Shown here piece after piece: positions 11,801 to 25,675 of a stretch of DNA of 64,000 nt. The DNA is taken from NCBI RefSeq assembly GCF_002865645.1, contig NW_020194685.1:434001-498000 (forward strand), written 5' to 3'. Numbering within the stretch: the first letter of the stretch is position 1; each line of letters begins with the position of its first letter. The notes beneath the pieces were generated by a model. The model did no database searches, was not told the origin of the DNA, and saw nothing but the letters and a program-made list of their open reading frames with translations. The translations under genes were made by a program, and so were the position numbers. Source of the DNA: Hyaloscypha bicolor E. Taxonomy: Eukaryota > Ascomycota > Leotiomycetes > Helotiales > Hyaloscyphaceae.

Positions 11801-13899
11801 ATTTTATTAGCTTAAGAAATCTATTCTTTAGCTATTTTATTATTCTTAAAAGAGTTATATAGATATTATTAATATAATAATTATAAATTATAGAATTAAA
11901 AGTTCTCGAAATTATAAGAATTTCTTTTAAATACTTTCTAAAATAAAAAATAAATTAGAATAAACTCGAATTATATAAAGATATTATATATATTTGAATT
12001 TATTTTCTCTTTCTATTAAGAAAATAAAGCTAAAATAATAATAATAATATATAAAATAAAATAAATAAATATAATAATTAGATAATATTTAAGATAATAT
12101 AATTATAAAAAGTAAAATATAGAATTAGGCTTCTATTATAGAAAAGAATATAAATATATATATCTAAGGAAATATAATCTAGGAAATAATTAAAATAGAT
12201 TAAACTAAATAGTAATAATAAGAAAATAAGAAAATAATATAATAGAAATATAAATATAATAATAATATCTAAAGTATTAGAATATAAAAGAAAATAATAT
12301 AAATTTTATAATATAAATATATTCTAATTCTTTATTTATTTAAAAACATTTTTATTAATTCAAAAAAAATAATATAAAAGAAAATAAATAATATAGGAAA
12401 TATATAAAAAGTAAAATATATAAATATATTAAAAATATTAGAAAAGTATAAAATAAGTATTAATAGAAAAGAAGTTAAAATAATAGAATTAAGAAATAAT
12501 TTAGAATAAAGTATTATTTCTTTTAAAACTAATTTGTATCTTTTCCGAAAGCTAATTATATTTATTTAGTATTTATTAAAATCGATTTTATATAATATAA
12601 AACTATTTAGTTAATTAGGACTTTAAAGTAATATTTATATTTATAAAAGTAATATTAAAGGCTTTAGAGATTATAGAAAAAAGAATTATAAAATAGTATA
12701 AATAAGGTTTATAATACTATTATTAAGTTTAGAATAATTAATATTAAAATTAATATAGAATATAGAAAAATCAAGTATTCTAAATTAATATTAAAAATAT
12801 AAAATTAAAAATATTTTTTTAATTATTTAGATAATATTTAATAATAAGAAATAGATTAATAGTAAGAATTAATAAATTATATTAGCTTTTTCGAAAAAGT
12901 AATTAGTTTCTAATAATAAAATAGTATTATAATTAAAGAATAGATTTTATATAGAAATAAGAATATATAATATATTAATTAAATCTTAATATAAGTTTTA
13001 AATATAGCTATAATTATATAAAAAAGAAAGCAGGTTTCTTAGTATAAGATAAACTAGATATAAAATAGGTTTTAAATAAATAGATCTAGTTTATCTAATA
13101 TTTAAAAGATTTCTAGAATTATATATTATTAAATACTTTTAGAAATAATTATTAGATTTAATAAGTTTTCTTTTTTCTTTTTGAGGGCTTCTAATTCGGC
13201 TTTTCTATTTATATATAACTTCTAATTAGGAAGTTTATTTAAATATTATAAATAAACTTATAATAATATTTTAAGTTAAAATCGAGATTTATAAATATTA
13301 TAGTTAAGCTTTAGACTAGTATAAGCTGCGAGAATAGCTAGTTAAAAAAGCAAATAAAGCTTTTAAAAGGTTTTTAGCTTAGTAAAAGATATATAAAAAG
13401 CTGTTTTTAATTTTTTTAATTTTTTTTAATTTTTATATATAATAACTATTTATATTATAAGAGCTTTCTATAAAGTACTATAGTTTAGAATTAAGAGTTT
13501 ATAAAATAATCTTTTAATTCTCTATTTATATTTAATTCTCAAGATCTAATAATAAAATTTCTTATTAAGAATATTATTTAATAATAATAATTAGATAATA
13601 GTAAGAAATAAATAATAATAAAGTTTATCTAATTTCTAGAATAATAATCTAATAATAATATTTTCTAAAGATTATAAATAATAGTTAAAAGAAAAAATTA
13701 AAAGATATATAAAAAATTAAAAATAATAAGCTTTATTTCAGATTAAGAAGAGCTTCTATTATTAAATACTTCTTTCTAGTTCTTTATAAAAAAGATATAT
13801 TTTACTTTTTTTAATTCTAGTAATTCTAGAATATATATAATAATACTAGTAGCTTTTTTAATTTCCTAAATATTATTTTGCTTATAATACTTTATAACT

Positions 13900-15150
13900 A
13901 TTTCCTTTTCTAGTTCTATATCTATTTTAAAATATTTATTTATAAATATATACTTATTATTAACTTTATTTTTAGGGAAATACTAGAATTTTTTTTATAA
14001 ACTATTTAAGTTAATTCCCGATATATATTCTTTAGAATATAATATTATTAAACTTTTCTAGTATATAATATTCTTTTAATTAATTTATATATCTTATTTT
14101 ATATAGGCTAAGCTAGTAGTATAACAGCTTTATATTTCTTAACTTGTTTTAATTTATTAGTTTAATATTATATATAAGAATTAGATTTTTTTAGAAATAG
14201 ATTTTAAATAAATCTAGTAAATAGTATTAAATTACTTCTTTTTCTCTTAGTATTTTCTGTTTCTTTTATTCTAGCTTTTATAATACCTTTATTTCTTATT
14301 TATATTTACTTTATATATATTTCTAGAAGTATTTCTTTATTATAGACTTTATTTTATTTAAGTATTCTTTAGGTTAGAAAGCGTATTTCTATAAGTAATA
14401 TAGCTTCTCTATTATAAATTATATAAAAAGAAGTAAATTTAGTTAATTAGTAAATAAAATATATAATAATAAATTTATTTAAGGTTTCTTTTTATTTATT
14501 ATAAATATAATAAGTACTTAAATAATTAATTAATATTTTCTTTTAATTATATTATTTCTTTTAGAATTATAGGCCGAAATAATAATTCTATTAATTCCTA
14601 GCTTATTAAATTCTTGAATTACTATTTTTTTGAATTCCGATCTATTATTTATCTTAAGCTACCTAAATAAATTATATTTATAAATGATTTCTTTCTAAAT
14701 AAACTTAGTAATCTTCTTATTAGTTAGGTTCTTTAAAGGTCTAGCTTTAATTTATTCTAAGAAGTTATTTCTAGTAATAACTAGTAAGTTATATTTTTTA
14801 TAATCTAGTAATTTAATTATATTAATCTTAAGGTAATAGAAAAGTAATATAGCTTTTATTAGATATAGAGCTTTTTCTTATTTTCTTTTACTTTTATATT
14901 AATATATTTCTATATATAGTTATAATAATCTTTCTAGTAATAGTAACTAGTTACTAAATAAAAAGTATTCTTTTTCTAATATATCTAATTTTATTATAAA
15001 GCTTTTTAATAATAATTTTTCTTTATTTTTAATTATTAATAATAAGCTAAAATAAATATACTTTAGATAAAATTCTTTATAATAATTAATTTCTTATATT
15101 ATAATTTAAAGCTTCTTTATTTAATTTTCGAAACTTAGTTCTAGATATTT
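13900..15150 (-). pseudogene. integrase region of copy B
   Basis: Reverse complement of the integrase region of copy A; the 14,620-14,680 segment corresponds to A 39,890-39,930. Degraded by RIP; limits are taken from A. Confidence 0.6.
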
Positions 15151-16149
15151 TTTTAGTTTAGAAAATATTATAAGATATTATATAATATTCTAGTATTATT
15201 CGGAATAGTTATTATTTAAGGAATCTAATAAAATAGTTGGGTTATTAAATAAAGTATAGGAGTTAGTATTATTATTTACTATTTTACTAGAGGTTATATA
15301 TAAAAGGTTATAGTTTTTATTATATAACTTCCGGATATTATTATTTTTTAATATTACTAATTTGTTTCTAGATATAATAAGACTTTAATTATTAATTTCT
15401 AGTAACTAGATACTACTATCTAAATATCTAGTAAAGGTTTTAGAAGTCTAATTTCTTAAAATAATATTATATAACCGAGCTAGAATTACTTTCTTTAACT
15501 AAACTTTCTATCTAATAAATACTATTCTAATAATATTAAGTTCTATTACTAATTATTTATTAATATTCTTATTATCTTTAGTATTACCTTTTTACTATAG
15601 ATATCTTAATAATTTATTAATAATAATATACTTGATTTCTTTAATATATTTTATTTTAAGGTCAAATAACTAAATTTATACTAGTTAGTAAATAATTAGA
15701 GCTTTAGAAAAATCCGTAACTGCTTTACTTAGCTATATAATACATATATTAGTATCTAGTTTAAGAATAAAATAAACTCTATATAGCTAGAATTATATTT
15801 TTTATAAATACTTTATTAGCTCTTAGTATTTTTTTTTAATAATATTATATTTCTATTTAGTATTATTTTAGATTCTAGACTTATATTATATAACTTTCTT
15901 TTTTCCTTTATTATTATATTAATTAAGAGTTCTGTTCTATTTATTTAGGCTAGTATTTATTACTAATATAATTATTCCCTAATTTTCTAATAAATTATAA
16001 TATAATTTATAAAGTATTAGAATAATAATAAGCTTTTTTTAAAGAATTTATATAGCTTATATTTACTCGCTATTTTATTCTTATATTATACCTTTCCTTA
16101 TTAAGTAATAAATGGATTTAATAATAATTATAAAGCCTTTAATCTAAAT

Positions 16150-16880
16150 ATAATAGTAAATAATAATTTTAATAAATACCTTGCCTTTAGTTATATTATT
16201 ATAATATTCTTATTTTAAGATTTTAGTAATTCCTAAGCTTAAAGAGCCTCTTCTAAATACTTTATAAATAAAGCTAATAATAATTATATTATTATAATAG
16301 AATTATAATTTTTTTCTAATATTAGTCCTAGTTTATTTAACTTTATCTAAGGTTATATTTAGGTTTTAAAAATATTCGAATATAAAATACTAAATACTAG
16401 ATAAAATAAGCTATTAATTATAATTTATATAAGATTTCTTAATTCTAATATTATTAATAAATAATATAGTAATTTTAAGAAATAGATTCTCTAAAATAGT
16501 TATAATAACTTATATAAACTATATAATATAATTATTCTTAATAGTTCTAGAAATATAATAAATATAGTCAAATCTCTATTATAAGTATTTAATATAAGTT
16601 AATTATATCTAAAAAAGAAATTAATTAGAGAAATATAAATATATCTAGTAAATTTCTCTGAAATCTTATTAATAAATAGAAGTAAATTAGTATTTTATAG
16701 AATTACTAAATTTATTTTTATAATAGTATTAATTAGCTTATAAGTTCTAGTAACCTTTTTTATAACTAAGAACTATAGATTTTAGTAAGGTCTATTATAT
16801 TTCTTAAAAACTTTATAATCTAGATATTCTAATAGTATTTTTATTATTACTAGTACTAGAGCTTTGGAATATAGGAAATT
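16150..16880 (-). pseudogene. reverse transcriptase region of copy B
   Basis: On the minus strand about 16,880-16,700 reads as the RT entry block equivalent to WFLVIKKVTGTYRLIN of copy A, with further stops. Limits are taken from the alignment with A. Confidence 0.6.
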
Positions 16881-18799
16881 CTTTTCTTATTAGGCCTTAT
16901 ATTTAATAGTTTTAATTAGAATAAATAGATTAATATTCTTATAAACTTTTCCTATTTCTTTCTAATTAAATATAATTATACTTTTTTTAATTAATTATTA
17001 ATTCTTGAAATATAGCTAGTTTCTTTTTCCAGAGCTAGCTATTAATATCTAATTATTTAAAATATTCTGAAATAAGTTATAAATCTCTCAAAATAACTAA
17101 TATTCTTAATAAAAAATAATTCTTATATTTCCTAATATATTTCTATAAGTATTTTCTAATTTTAAATCTCTTAAATTAGTTTAGATATTTACTAAAGTCT
17201 TTTCTAGTTCTATTATTAGTATTTATTAGTCAAATCTTCTTATTTTTTATTTTTTATATTTCTATAACTAGAAATAAACTATAATTATTATCTTTTTTTT
17301 TAAAAGCTATAGCTATTTTTTCTAGTATTCTTTTTATCTAATTTCCGGAACTTATAACTTTTTTATTTAGTTTCTTTCTAGTTAGATATAAAAAATACTT
17401 TTTTATTCGATATTTTAATATACTTTTATTAAGTTTTTATATATTCTAGAATTCTTTCTAGTTTTGAGTTTTATATTTCTTAGTTTTAGAAATATATTTC
17501 TTTATTATTAAGAGATATTACTTTATTTAATATTGTTTTTACTTCTTTTTTTTATTAAATCCGGAATTACTTTTAATAATATTCTAACTAAAGCCTTTTC
17601 TTCTTTAGTTTCTTTAAAAATATTATTAATTTCCTGAATTTCTAAATCTAAAATAAAAGAATTAGTAAGAAATCCCTGTATTTTTCTATTTCCCCTAATA
17701 TTATTACTAATTATAATATTAGACTCTATTTTTTCTTTTTCTTTTTAGTTTCTTATTCTATATTATTTAATTTTTTAATTCTAGAAACTTAGTATTCTTA
17801 AACTATTACTTTTTTTTATTTCCCGGTATTTTTTAAAAATAAAATAATTATAATAATATAAATATTCTAGTTATTTTTAGAATTACTAAATCTTTTATTC
17901 TATAAATTATTATTTCTATATATAATATTTATCTTTATTTTTACTAAAAATAGTTAATTAAATAGGATTTTTAAAGCTTTTTTAACTAGAAAGAATATAT
18001 TTTCGTATTTTATTTTATTTATAACCTTAGCTTTAAGCTTTATTATTTCAATAAATTCAAATTTAGCCCTAATAATAATAGATATTTAATAATCTATAAT
18101 ATTATATATTACTTTACTAATATTTCTAGAGATCTTTTTAAGAAAAATATTAACTTTAATTTTAGTATTAATTATTTCTTTATATTTAATATTTTATTAA
18201 AGTTTTCGAAATATAAATTAAAAATATAGAAATTATATAATATATTTATAAATTAGTAATATTCGAATATTAATACTATTATTTTTAAATTAAATAATTC
18301 TATTAGTATTAAATATCTAAACTAGTATTTCTAATCTTTTAAATATTCTATTTATTATATAAGTTATAGCTACTAGCTTTATAGATTTCCTAATATATTT
18401 AATTATATTTAATATAATAGTATTTCCTATTTATAAAATAGTAAAATAGTAAATATTATCCTTAATTTATTAGTTCTGAAATATAATAGTTAGATCTAGT
18501 ATTTTTAAGATATTAATAAATATTTTTATTTTCTTTTAAGTTTTTAAAAATAAAATAATTACTTTTTTTTAATAATTTTATTAGAATATTATTAATTTCA
18601 GGAGTTTTATATTTATTATAATTAAGAATATACTAGGTTTCTAATTTATTTTATTTATTTCCGGAAGTATTAATATTTATATTTTTAGCTAGATTATTTT
18701 TTTATTTATTACTTCTTGAAATAGTATTCTTCTAATCTTTTATATAAAATAGTTTTTCTTTTATTCTGGCTTGTTTTTAGAATTTTTTTTTAGTTATTT

Positions 18800-20450
18800 C
18801 TATTTTTTTCTTCTTTTTAATAAGAAATCTATTATAGTATTAATAGAAATATTATTTATAGCCAAATCTTAGTATTATTTATTAATTCTAGAACCTAAAA
18901 TATTAGTAATACTAATATAATTTCCTCTAAAGTAAAGCGGCTATTTTGATTTCTATATATAAATTCCGGTTAGTTAATTCTCTTTTCTCTTTCTTATTTA
19001 ATAAACTAGATATTTTTTAGTTAAATATTTAAGTTATAATTAAATTCTCTTTTTCGGATTTAAGAAATAATTTAATTAAACTATTAATACTTATTAGTAA
19101 AAAAAAAAAGGAAATGCTTTCTTATCTAAGCTTAAATAGTCTTTTATACTATTTTCTATCAAATTAGTAAGTATATTTATAATTTATAAGCTCTTTTATT
19201 AATAGATAATAAAATTAAGAAATATAAATATATTCTAGATTAATATTATTATTTTTATTTTTATTATAATACCTATAATAAATTCGTTTTCTCGGTTCTA
19301 GGTTTATATTATAGGCTATATTAATTTAAATAGTATTTTTTAATTATACTTGAGATTAATTTTTTCTAAAATATAATTATTTAGACTTTTTATCTATTCT
19401 AGCTATTATAATTTCTAGTTTATTTTTTTTTAAAAACCCGAATTATATTTATTAGGCTATTAATACTATTATATTTACTATAGTTAACTAGATTATATAA
19501 ATAAGCTATAAATATTCTCTCGAATTATAATAATAGCTATATTAAATTGTTTTTATAGGTTTTTTTAATTATAGTAATAATAAATAGTTTTTCCAGACTT
19601 TTTATTAGCTAATTAATATTATTTCTTTTAGGTTTACTACTTTTAATAGGTTTTATATAATTAGCTATAGGCTAGATTCTCTTTTTACTTATATTTATAA
19701 AAGCTTTAGAAAGTATAATAAAAGGAATTAATAAAAAATAATTGTTTTCTAATTTAGGAATTATATTATAAACTATTATATTTAAGTATTCTTATCTAAA
19801 TCTAAATATATTTGAATTATTAGTAATATTAAAATAATATTTCTTTTTTTTATATTAATAGAATATTATTACTTTCTTATATATCTTATTATATTTATAA
19901 GTAAAAACGTTTATAGATTTAAAGTTTATATTTTTAAAAATATAATTTTTTACTAAAATAAATAATTCTTTTATAAATTCTCAATATTAAATAATTTCAT
20001 TTATTTTCTTCTTTTTTAGTAATTCTTTTAATATTTTATTAAATATATTAATATAAAACTTAGAAAAGATCTCTTTATTTTAGGCTTATATAATAATTTA
20101 ATTAAGAAAATTATAGCTAATTTTAAGTATTTTCTAGTTATATTTTCGGAATTCTTTTAATAAAGCCTTAAAGAACTTAATTTCCTAATAATCTTCTAGA
20201 TTATTAGTATAATATTCCGATATAGCCTTAATCTAATTCTTATAAATAGAAGAGATATAATAGATAATTCTTTTTCTTTTAATATTATCGGGAATATAAT
20301 AGTTCTTATATATATTTATATATTATTTTAAGAATATAGAAATATTACTTTTCTAAAACTATAATATTCTAGAAACTTTTATAAATAGCAGATTTTAGTA
20401 TATATTTATTTTTAGTTATATTAATTTTAATAATTTCTTCTATAACTAAT
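18800..20450 (-). pseudogene. gag region of copy B
   Basis: Counterpart of the gag of copy A: the reverse complement of about 20,340-20,400 matches A at about 34,030-34,080. It is heavily degraded with no open frame. Limits are inferred from A. Confidence 0.5.
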
Positions 20451-21414
20451 TATAGAGTTTCCGTATTTGAGACTTCTATTAATAAGATTCCTAAAAGACT
20501 AATTTCTTATTTAAATATATTTTTTAATTTAAAAATCGGGATTTGGAAAAAACTAGTTAATAATAATAAATATAATTAAGATTCGAGTTTTAGTATTAAT
20601 AATAATAAAGTAATAGCTTTTTTAGTCTTATTTATATTATTTATATTTTCTTTTCTATTTTATTAGTTTAATATCTATAATATTTTCTCTTAATTTCACT
20701 AAACTGAATATACTTAATAGTATTATTAAAAGTAATAACAAAAATAATAAATATAATTTTACTAATTTCTTTAACTTTTCTGAATTTCTTTTTTTTTTCT
20801 TTATTTAATATTTTTTCTTTTCTCTAAAAGCTTTTCTAGATTATTTATATAATTTCTTTTTAATTCTTATTTTCGGTTTCTATTTATTATTCTATTTAAA
20901 ATTAAAAGTATTTCCTTTTTTAAGTATTTTTTCTAAATTTAGAAATAAGCTTTTTTACTAAAATTAATACTATTTCTATTTCGGTTTTTACTATAATTAA
21001 AAATAATATATAAATTAATAATATAACTTTATTTCCGAGTACTAAAATCTATTTCTAACTAAGATCTAATTTATATTATTTTAGTATAATATTTTTTATT
21101 TTATTTCCTCTATTTTTTTCTTTTTTTATAATTAGCCTCTATTTCTATTTTTCCTATATATTATACTAGTAATTATATCTTATAGCTAATCCGTATTTAA
21201 GTTACTAGATATATTAGAAATTAATATAAGATACTAAGATTAATACTTATATATTTTTAATATTTTAGCTTTAGGCTTAAGGTATTATAATAGTTCTTTT
21301 TTCTCTAAACTTATTAAACTAATAATCCGCCTTATAGAAATCTCTTAGAACCTTATAAAAGTATTACCTTAACTATAAAGTTTTAATCTTCCCTATATTA
21401 CTTACTATAAAATA

Positions 21415-21717
21415 TATAGAAGAAAAACTATAATAAGACAAAAACCTATATAAAGTATATTAGAGTATAAAACGTAATTTAATAGCAAAATAATAAGATT
21501 AAAATATAAATAGTAATATATAAATAGTATATAGTATGTAAAAGCTTAATTAATTAAATATAAAGGAGAGATTATTCTCTAGGACTATAGAAAAACCAGT
21601 CTTCTTATATAATTTCCTCAAGTTATATATAAAAGGCCGCGGCCTTTGCCATGTGACCAAAACCTCAAAACCGCCAAAACAATATGATTTTTGGAGAGTA
21701 CGGCTTGCCGTACCACA
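21415..21717 (-). repeat. 5' LTR of copy B, only half RIP-mutated
   Basis: 303 bp. The inner part (21415 to about 21560) is AT-converted. The outer part (about 21600-21717) keeps GC-rich words (GGCCGCGGCCTTTGCCATGTGACC, TACGGCTTGCCGTACCACA). It is therefore the best record here of the unmutated LTR end. The palindrome is at 21622-21657. Confidence 0.87.
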
Positions 21718-22490
21718 CTATGCAAGTAGTCAAGGTAAGGGGTGGAATCCAAGGTAAAGTATGGAGTGAAGCGTGGAAGTATAATTAATTCCAAGAACTG
21801 GTTCCCATAGATAAACTAATCGATATCCATTTCCAAAGCTCGCATGCCTCTATATATAGAATCTAGCGCTCCACTGGATGTACGGAAGCACTAATCTCAA
21901 TTAGGGAATGCGATCCCATATAAGCACTAGCCCAATTAGGCTACCAAACCCAGCTAGACGCTTACTATTAATATATGCATTATAAAAGGCTCTGGCCTTT
22001 ATTATATGACTTAATAAAGGCTTCTAGCCAAGTATATAAATCGGGTCTTGACTTGTTATAAAAATAATTGAATTACTTATTATATATTTTATAAGTTTAA
22101 AATATATAATATTAAAAATTATATTATTTATAAATTACTTTGAAATTACTTTAATTTTAATTAAAAGAACTTTAATTTCACTAATTAAAAAGCATTATTA
22201 GCTTTATTAATTATTTATAAAAAAGGTCTAAATTACTAGAAAATTATTTATTAAAAAACTAATACTTAGTACTTTATTTAATAATTAATTACTTAATTAT
22301 AATTTTATAAATATTTAATATATTAATTCGAGTATTATAAGTTATTTTACAAGAAGTAAAAGCTTCTTTATTACTTATAAAGATATAAAATTATTCCTTA
22401 TTGCTCTCAATAATAAACTTATAATTCTTATTAAAAGTAAAGGAATTATGACTCTATTAATCTCATCTAGAACCAAGAGAGGGTGGCCTT
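21718..22490. other. intergenic DNA at the left edge of the gene island
   Basis: 21718-22060 has balanced composition and no frame. It contains a free-standing copy of the 36-bp palindrome (21975-22010). 22065-22440 is an A+T-rich strip that looks like a RIP-mutated relic, but no family is recognisable. Confidence 0.5.
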
Positions 22491-22619
22491 TGTCCAAGCG
22501 GGAGCAGCACCATCTCCTTCATTGCTTAAAGAGGAAGCCCTGGACAAGACAGCCTTCTTTTCAGCTTTAATACCACCTTTTTAGGATGCTTTGCTCCTCA
22601 GCTAGCCCGCACTGATACC

Positions 22620-22890
22620 CTTTGGCTCTTATATCACTTCTTCAGAGCCTGTTACGAGAGAGGCTACATCCACGCACGATGCCCACTTCAGAATTCAGCC
22701 TTCTCCAGGAAGGTAATTCAATTCCAGCCATGCCAAGGCTCAACAATCCATTGTCACTGAAACAGCGAAAGCATAAACGCACCCTTGACTTCTGCGGTGT
22801 GTACACGTTGCCGGAGATCAACCAGCACTGTACCTTCGGGATCTTCGATCTTCACTCGTAGAGATCGCCATTCCTATCCTAAAGACGAAA
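22620..22890 (-). other. possible coding relic, unidentified
   Basis: Minus strand from about 22,880 reads EWRSLRVKIEDPEG, then VLVDLRQRVHTAEVKG, before a stop; other frames here are also partly open (the plus-strand 22622-22861 reading is one). Composition is gene-like, but no start, splice sites or family could be established. It may be a truncated gene fragment. Confidence 0.2.
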
Positions 22891-23131
22891 GAGGCCACGG
22901 GGTGGGCTAGGATCCGTCTTTCCTACGCAATGCTTCGAATTTGTGGAGTTGCGAGACATTTCTGCAAGCCTTGGCACACTTCCAAAGTTTCTTATCGAGG
23001 CGCAGAACGCTTCTCAGCTCAAGCTGTCACCAAAACATTGTGATTTGTCAACCTCTCAGGCACGCGAGTAAATGTTACACAGGCTCGCCATCCCCGCCGA
23101 CTAGATCATTCTTTGACTTGTTACAGTTCAT

Positions 23132-23865
23132 TCAAGTAAGGCAAGGGCAATTTATTGATATCAGCCTATCTTCCCTGCTTCCCCTCACCGAGGCCCCGAT
23201 AGCTGAGAAGTGTGGCTGGACGCCACGAACAAGATCAGGAGACACACTATTCCACAGAGCATTACTTTTTTTCAGCCGGTGCAAATTTGTTTCTTCATTG
23301 ACCACTTCGCACTTTGGGACACCCCACAATGCGGCTCTGTAGTAGACTTTCTTGGCATTTATTGGACGCCTTGGCAGCGTTGACAATCCTTTGGTGATGG
23401 TATTCCTCAGCCCCTTCAAGACATTATCTGCGTATTGACAAATTAGAATCTGTGAAAATGTCAACAGTGTCCACTTTGTCCATGACTTGTTCTCACAAGC
23501 CCTGTCAAGCGTTCTTTTGACCGCATGACCTCCTGAAGAGTGGAGTTGCAGATATTGGAGTCGCCATTGTTGTCATTGTTCGTCCAGCCTGCTCCACCCT
23601 TTGGAGCCCACACCGAACGGCAATCACCGCAAAATAAGTTATGTTCTTCTTCTATTCCTTCGCAATGAATAAGGTGATCGAGATGGCTGTCGAGCAATCT
23701 TGCACACAAGCTAATTCGTGCCAGACTAAGACGGGCAAGGCCAATGCATCGAACACATCTGTGGGCTCTCACCACAGGGGATATTTCAATGCCTTTCCCC
23801 CATGTATTGCCTTCGGGGTCTAATATATATTTCCATTCCGAGATATCTAAACCCAAAAGGACCAT
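23132..23865 (-). CDS. hypothetical protein, two exons, paired cysteines
   Basis: Minus strand, join of 23497-23865 and 23132-23449 around a 47-bp intron (23450-23496) that starts GTGAGA, has CTGTTGAC before the acceptor and ends TTTTCACAG. Splicing is phase 0 and joins two open stretches into 687 nt, i.e. 228 codons plus stop. The protein begins MVLLGLDISEWKYILDPEG. It has HRCVRC near residue 38 and FCGDCR near residue 80, two Cys-x2-Cys pairs with His/Cys residues between (HLDHLIHCEG), which could bind zinc. The C-terminal half is basic (GLSTLPRRPINAKKVYYR). There is no signal peptide or membrane segment. I do not recognise the family. ATG 23865 lies 102 bp from the divergent HET-like gene start, so the two may share a promoter. 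An upstream exon cannot be excluded. Confidence 0.5.
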
Positions 23866-24015
23866 CTACCCACATCTACTGAAATCAGAGACTCACCACT
23901 CGTGATTAGTATTGCCCTCATATCTCCAATGTTCTCCGTTGATATTCTAACTTCGGTGTAGGTAATCATGAGTCAACCGCGAGGGACCTTCGAGCATGCT
24001 CAGGCAACTCCAGAG

Positions 24016-24064
24016 GTTAGATCCAGTATTCTCAGACGTCCATGCATGAACTAACATCCTCGAG
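24016..24064 (+). other. intron 1 of HET-like gene
   Basis: 49 bp, GTTAGA to CGAG, branch-like GAACTAACAT 15 bp before the acceptor. It joins codons ...ATPE and AYVQSIPWEV in phase 0. The start ATG 23968 was chosen because it is the only upstream ATG that splices into this frame. Confidence 0.5.
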
Positions 24065-25614
24065 GCTTATGTCCAGTCCATCCCTTGGGAGGTGACACCA
24101 ACTGCTGTTGATTCCGGAGAGAAAATACCGCCACAGGTAAGCGTCTCTTACTCTCTGTTTCCTTATACCCCAGTTCTGCGTTTGACGTGGTATATAACAC
24201 GTCTTAAGTTCATTGCTGCCTGATACGCTCTTGCAATACAAGCTGACAAGGGAAAGGGACAGAGAGTCAGTAACAGATACAAGGACAGATACGGCAGACT
24301 CCATAACTTGGAAAACGACGTCTCCTATTTTATCGACCCCGAAGATGGTATGCCAAAGAAAGTAATCACTCAGAGAAGCACAAAACTTGACACGGTGGTT
24401 GGTGCTGCACAATCGCATTATAGAACAACAGGGGAAGTTGTGAAGGATACCGGAACCTTTCTTGTCACAGAGGACTCATGGGCAGCTCTCGCAGCTAGTG
24501 CTATTCGAGACCGATGGAGCCGTGACAAGGACCCTCCCCTCCCCAAAGATCCGCAACGACTGGTTCAGACAACAAGAGCTGCCTCGTTTGGCCATTTCAA
24601 TGCTACATGGGACCGCACTAGAATGAAGAACAAGTCTTCCCTTGCCATGCAGCTTATATACTGGATCTATGCCGGTGTCCCCCCTGAACTCATTGCACCT
24701 CAAGCCGCCAATGACGAGGAAGATGGCAGTCATATTACTGCTGTTACTTCTTCAAATCAGGAGATCAAAACATGGGTAGATCTGTGGAGATATGACAGGA
24801 ACACATGCTGGTGGTTGGTCCTGCGATATTTCTTTGGCACTATTGCCTTGACCGCAATGGTACGCAGTCCTTACCCACACACGGGAAGATACTGATTGAA
24901 CTTCAATCAAAGCTCATCTGGCCAACTAGCATCGAAGAACCCCTTCGCAATGGAGGAAACTTCGACCCCATTCGATACCGCGACTGGGACTATCCGGAGA
25001 ATGCGCGCAATATTCAAGAAGAATATCACGGCAACAACACAGGGGATACTGAGGATCCTGGTAACAGGGACAATGCTCCCGATCCAGACACGGAACAAGA
25101 AATTTGGCCCGGGGTTGGTGATGATGGTGCTGGTCCCTCCGGCACAAACTCGTCTACTCGTCCTACAGGGCTAGACTCCTCACCGGGCTTCAGACAACCT
25201 ATTATCGCCGATGGTGTTTGGGATCGGCGAATCCTCCCAACTCATCTGTGTTTCAAGGACGATAGAGACCCGAAAGGGTATATATGTCTTCCGGTACCAA
25301 ACCTGGTGGGTGACAACACAAGTCAGGACTTTGAATATGCTTTCATGTCATATTCAAGGAAACAGTTCCTTACCCAAGGGGAGGAAGAGATACAATCTTG
25401 GAAGCAAGGAGATGAACTTAAAGGCAATTCTTGGTCCCGGAATTTCGAACAAAGCCTGAGAGATCAGATCCATATTGACCGTGGATATCTAACTCGCATT
25501 GCTCTCAAAGCCGTTGCAGATAGTGGCTTGAATGCATTCTATATTGACTTTGAATGTGTCGATTCTGCCATAATTGAGCAGAAGGAGAGGGGTATGGATG
25601 GCGAGGTGAAGCAG

Positions 25615-25675
25615 GTATGTGTTGTCCCTTCCAAGAACTTCATCAAGTATCTAACATTTTGTCATCTTGCAACAG
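25615..25675 (+). other. intron in HET-like gene
   Basis: 61 bp with fungal consensus signals GTATGT, TATCTAACAT and CAACAG. Phase 0, between GEVKQ and LQPDVY. Confidence 0.85.

Larger units (their letters stand above)
8793..21717 (-). mobile_element. full-length 13-kb Ty3/gypsy retrotransposon (copy B)
   Basis: 12,925 bp on the minus strand between LTRs 8793-9096 and 21415-21717. Its interior is the reverse complement of copy A over the whole length and in the same order (gag, pol, palindrome, integrase, long spacer, extra ORF), only more heavily RIP-mutated. Flanking tetranucleotides TTAT (8789-8792) and CTAT (21718-21721) agree with a 4-bp duplication after one C-to-T change. Transcription would run leftwards, away from the gene island. 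Confidence 0.85.

Noticed and set aside
22622..23342. Plus-strand ORFs over the 22.6-23.3 kb segment
   Set aside because: They overlap the minus-strand frames, one of which has a convincing intron joining two exons in phase. The plus-strand frames have no such support.
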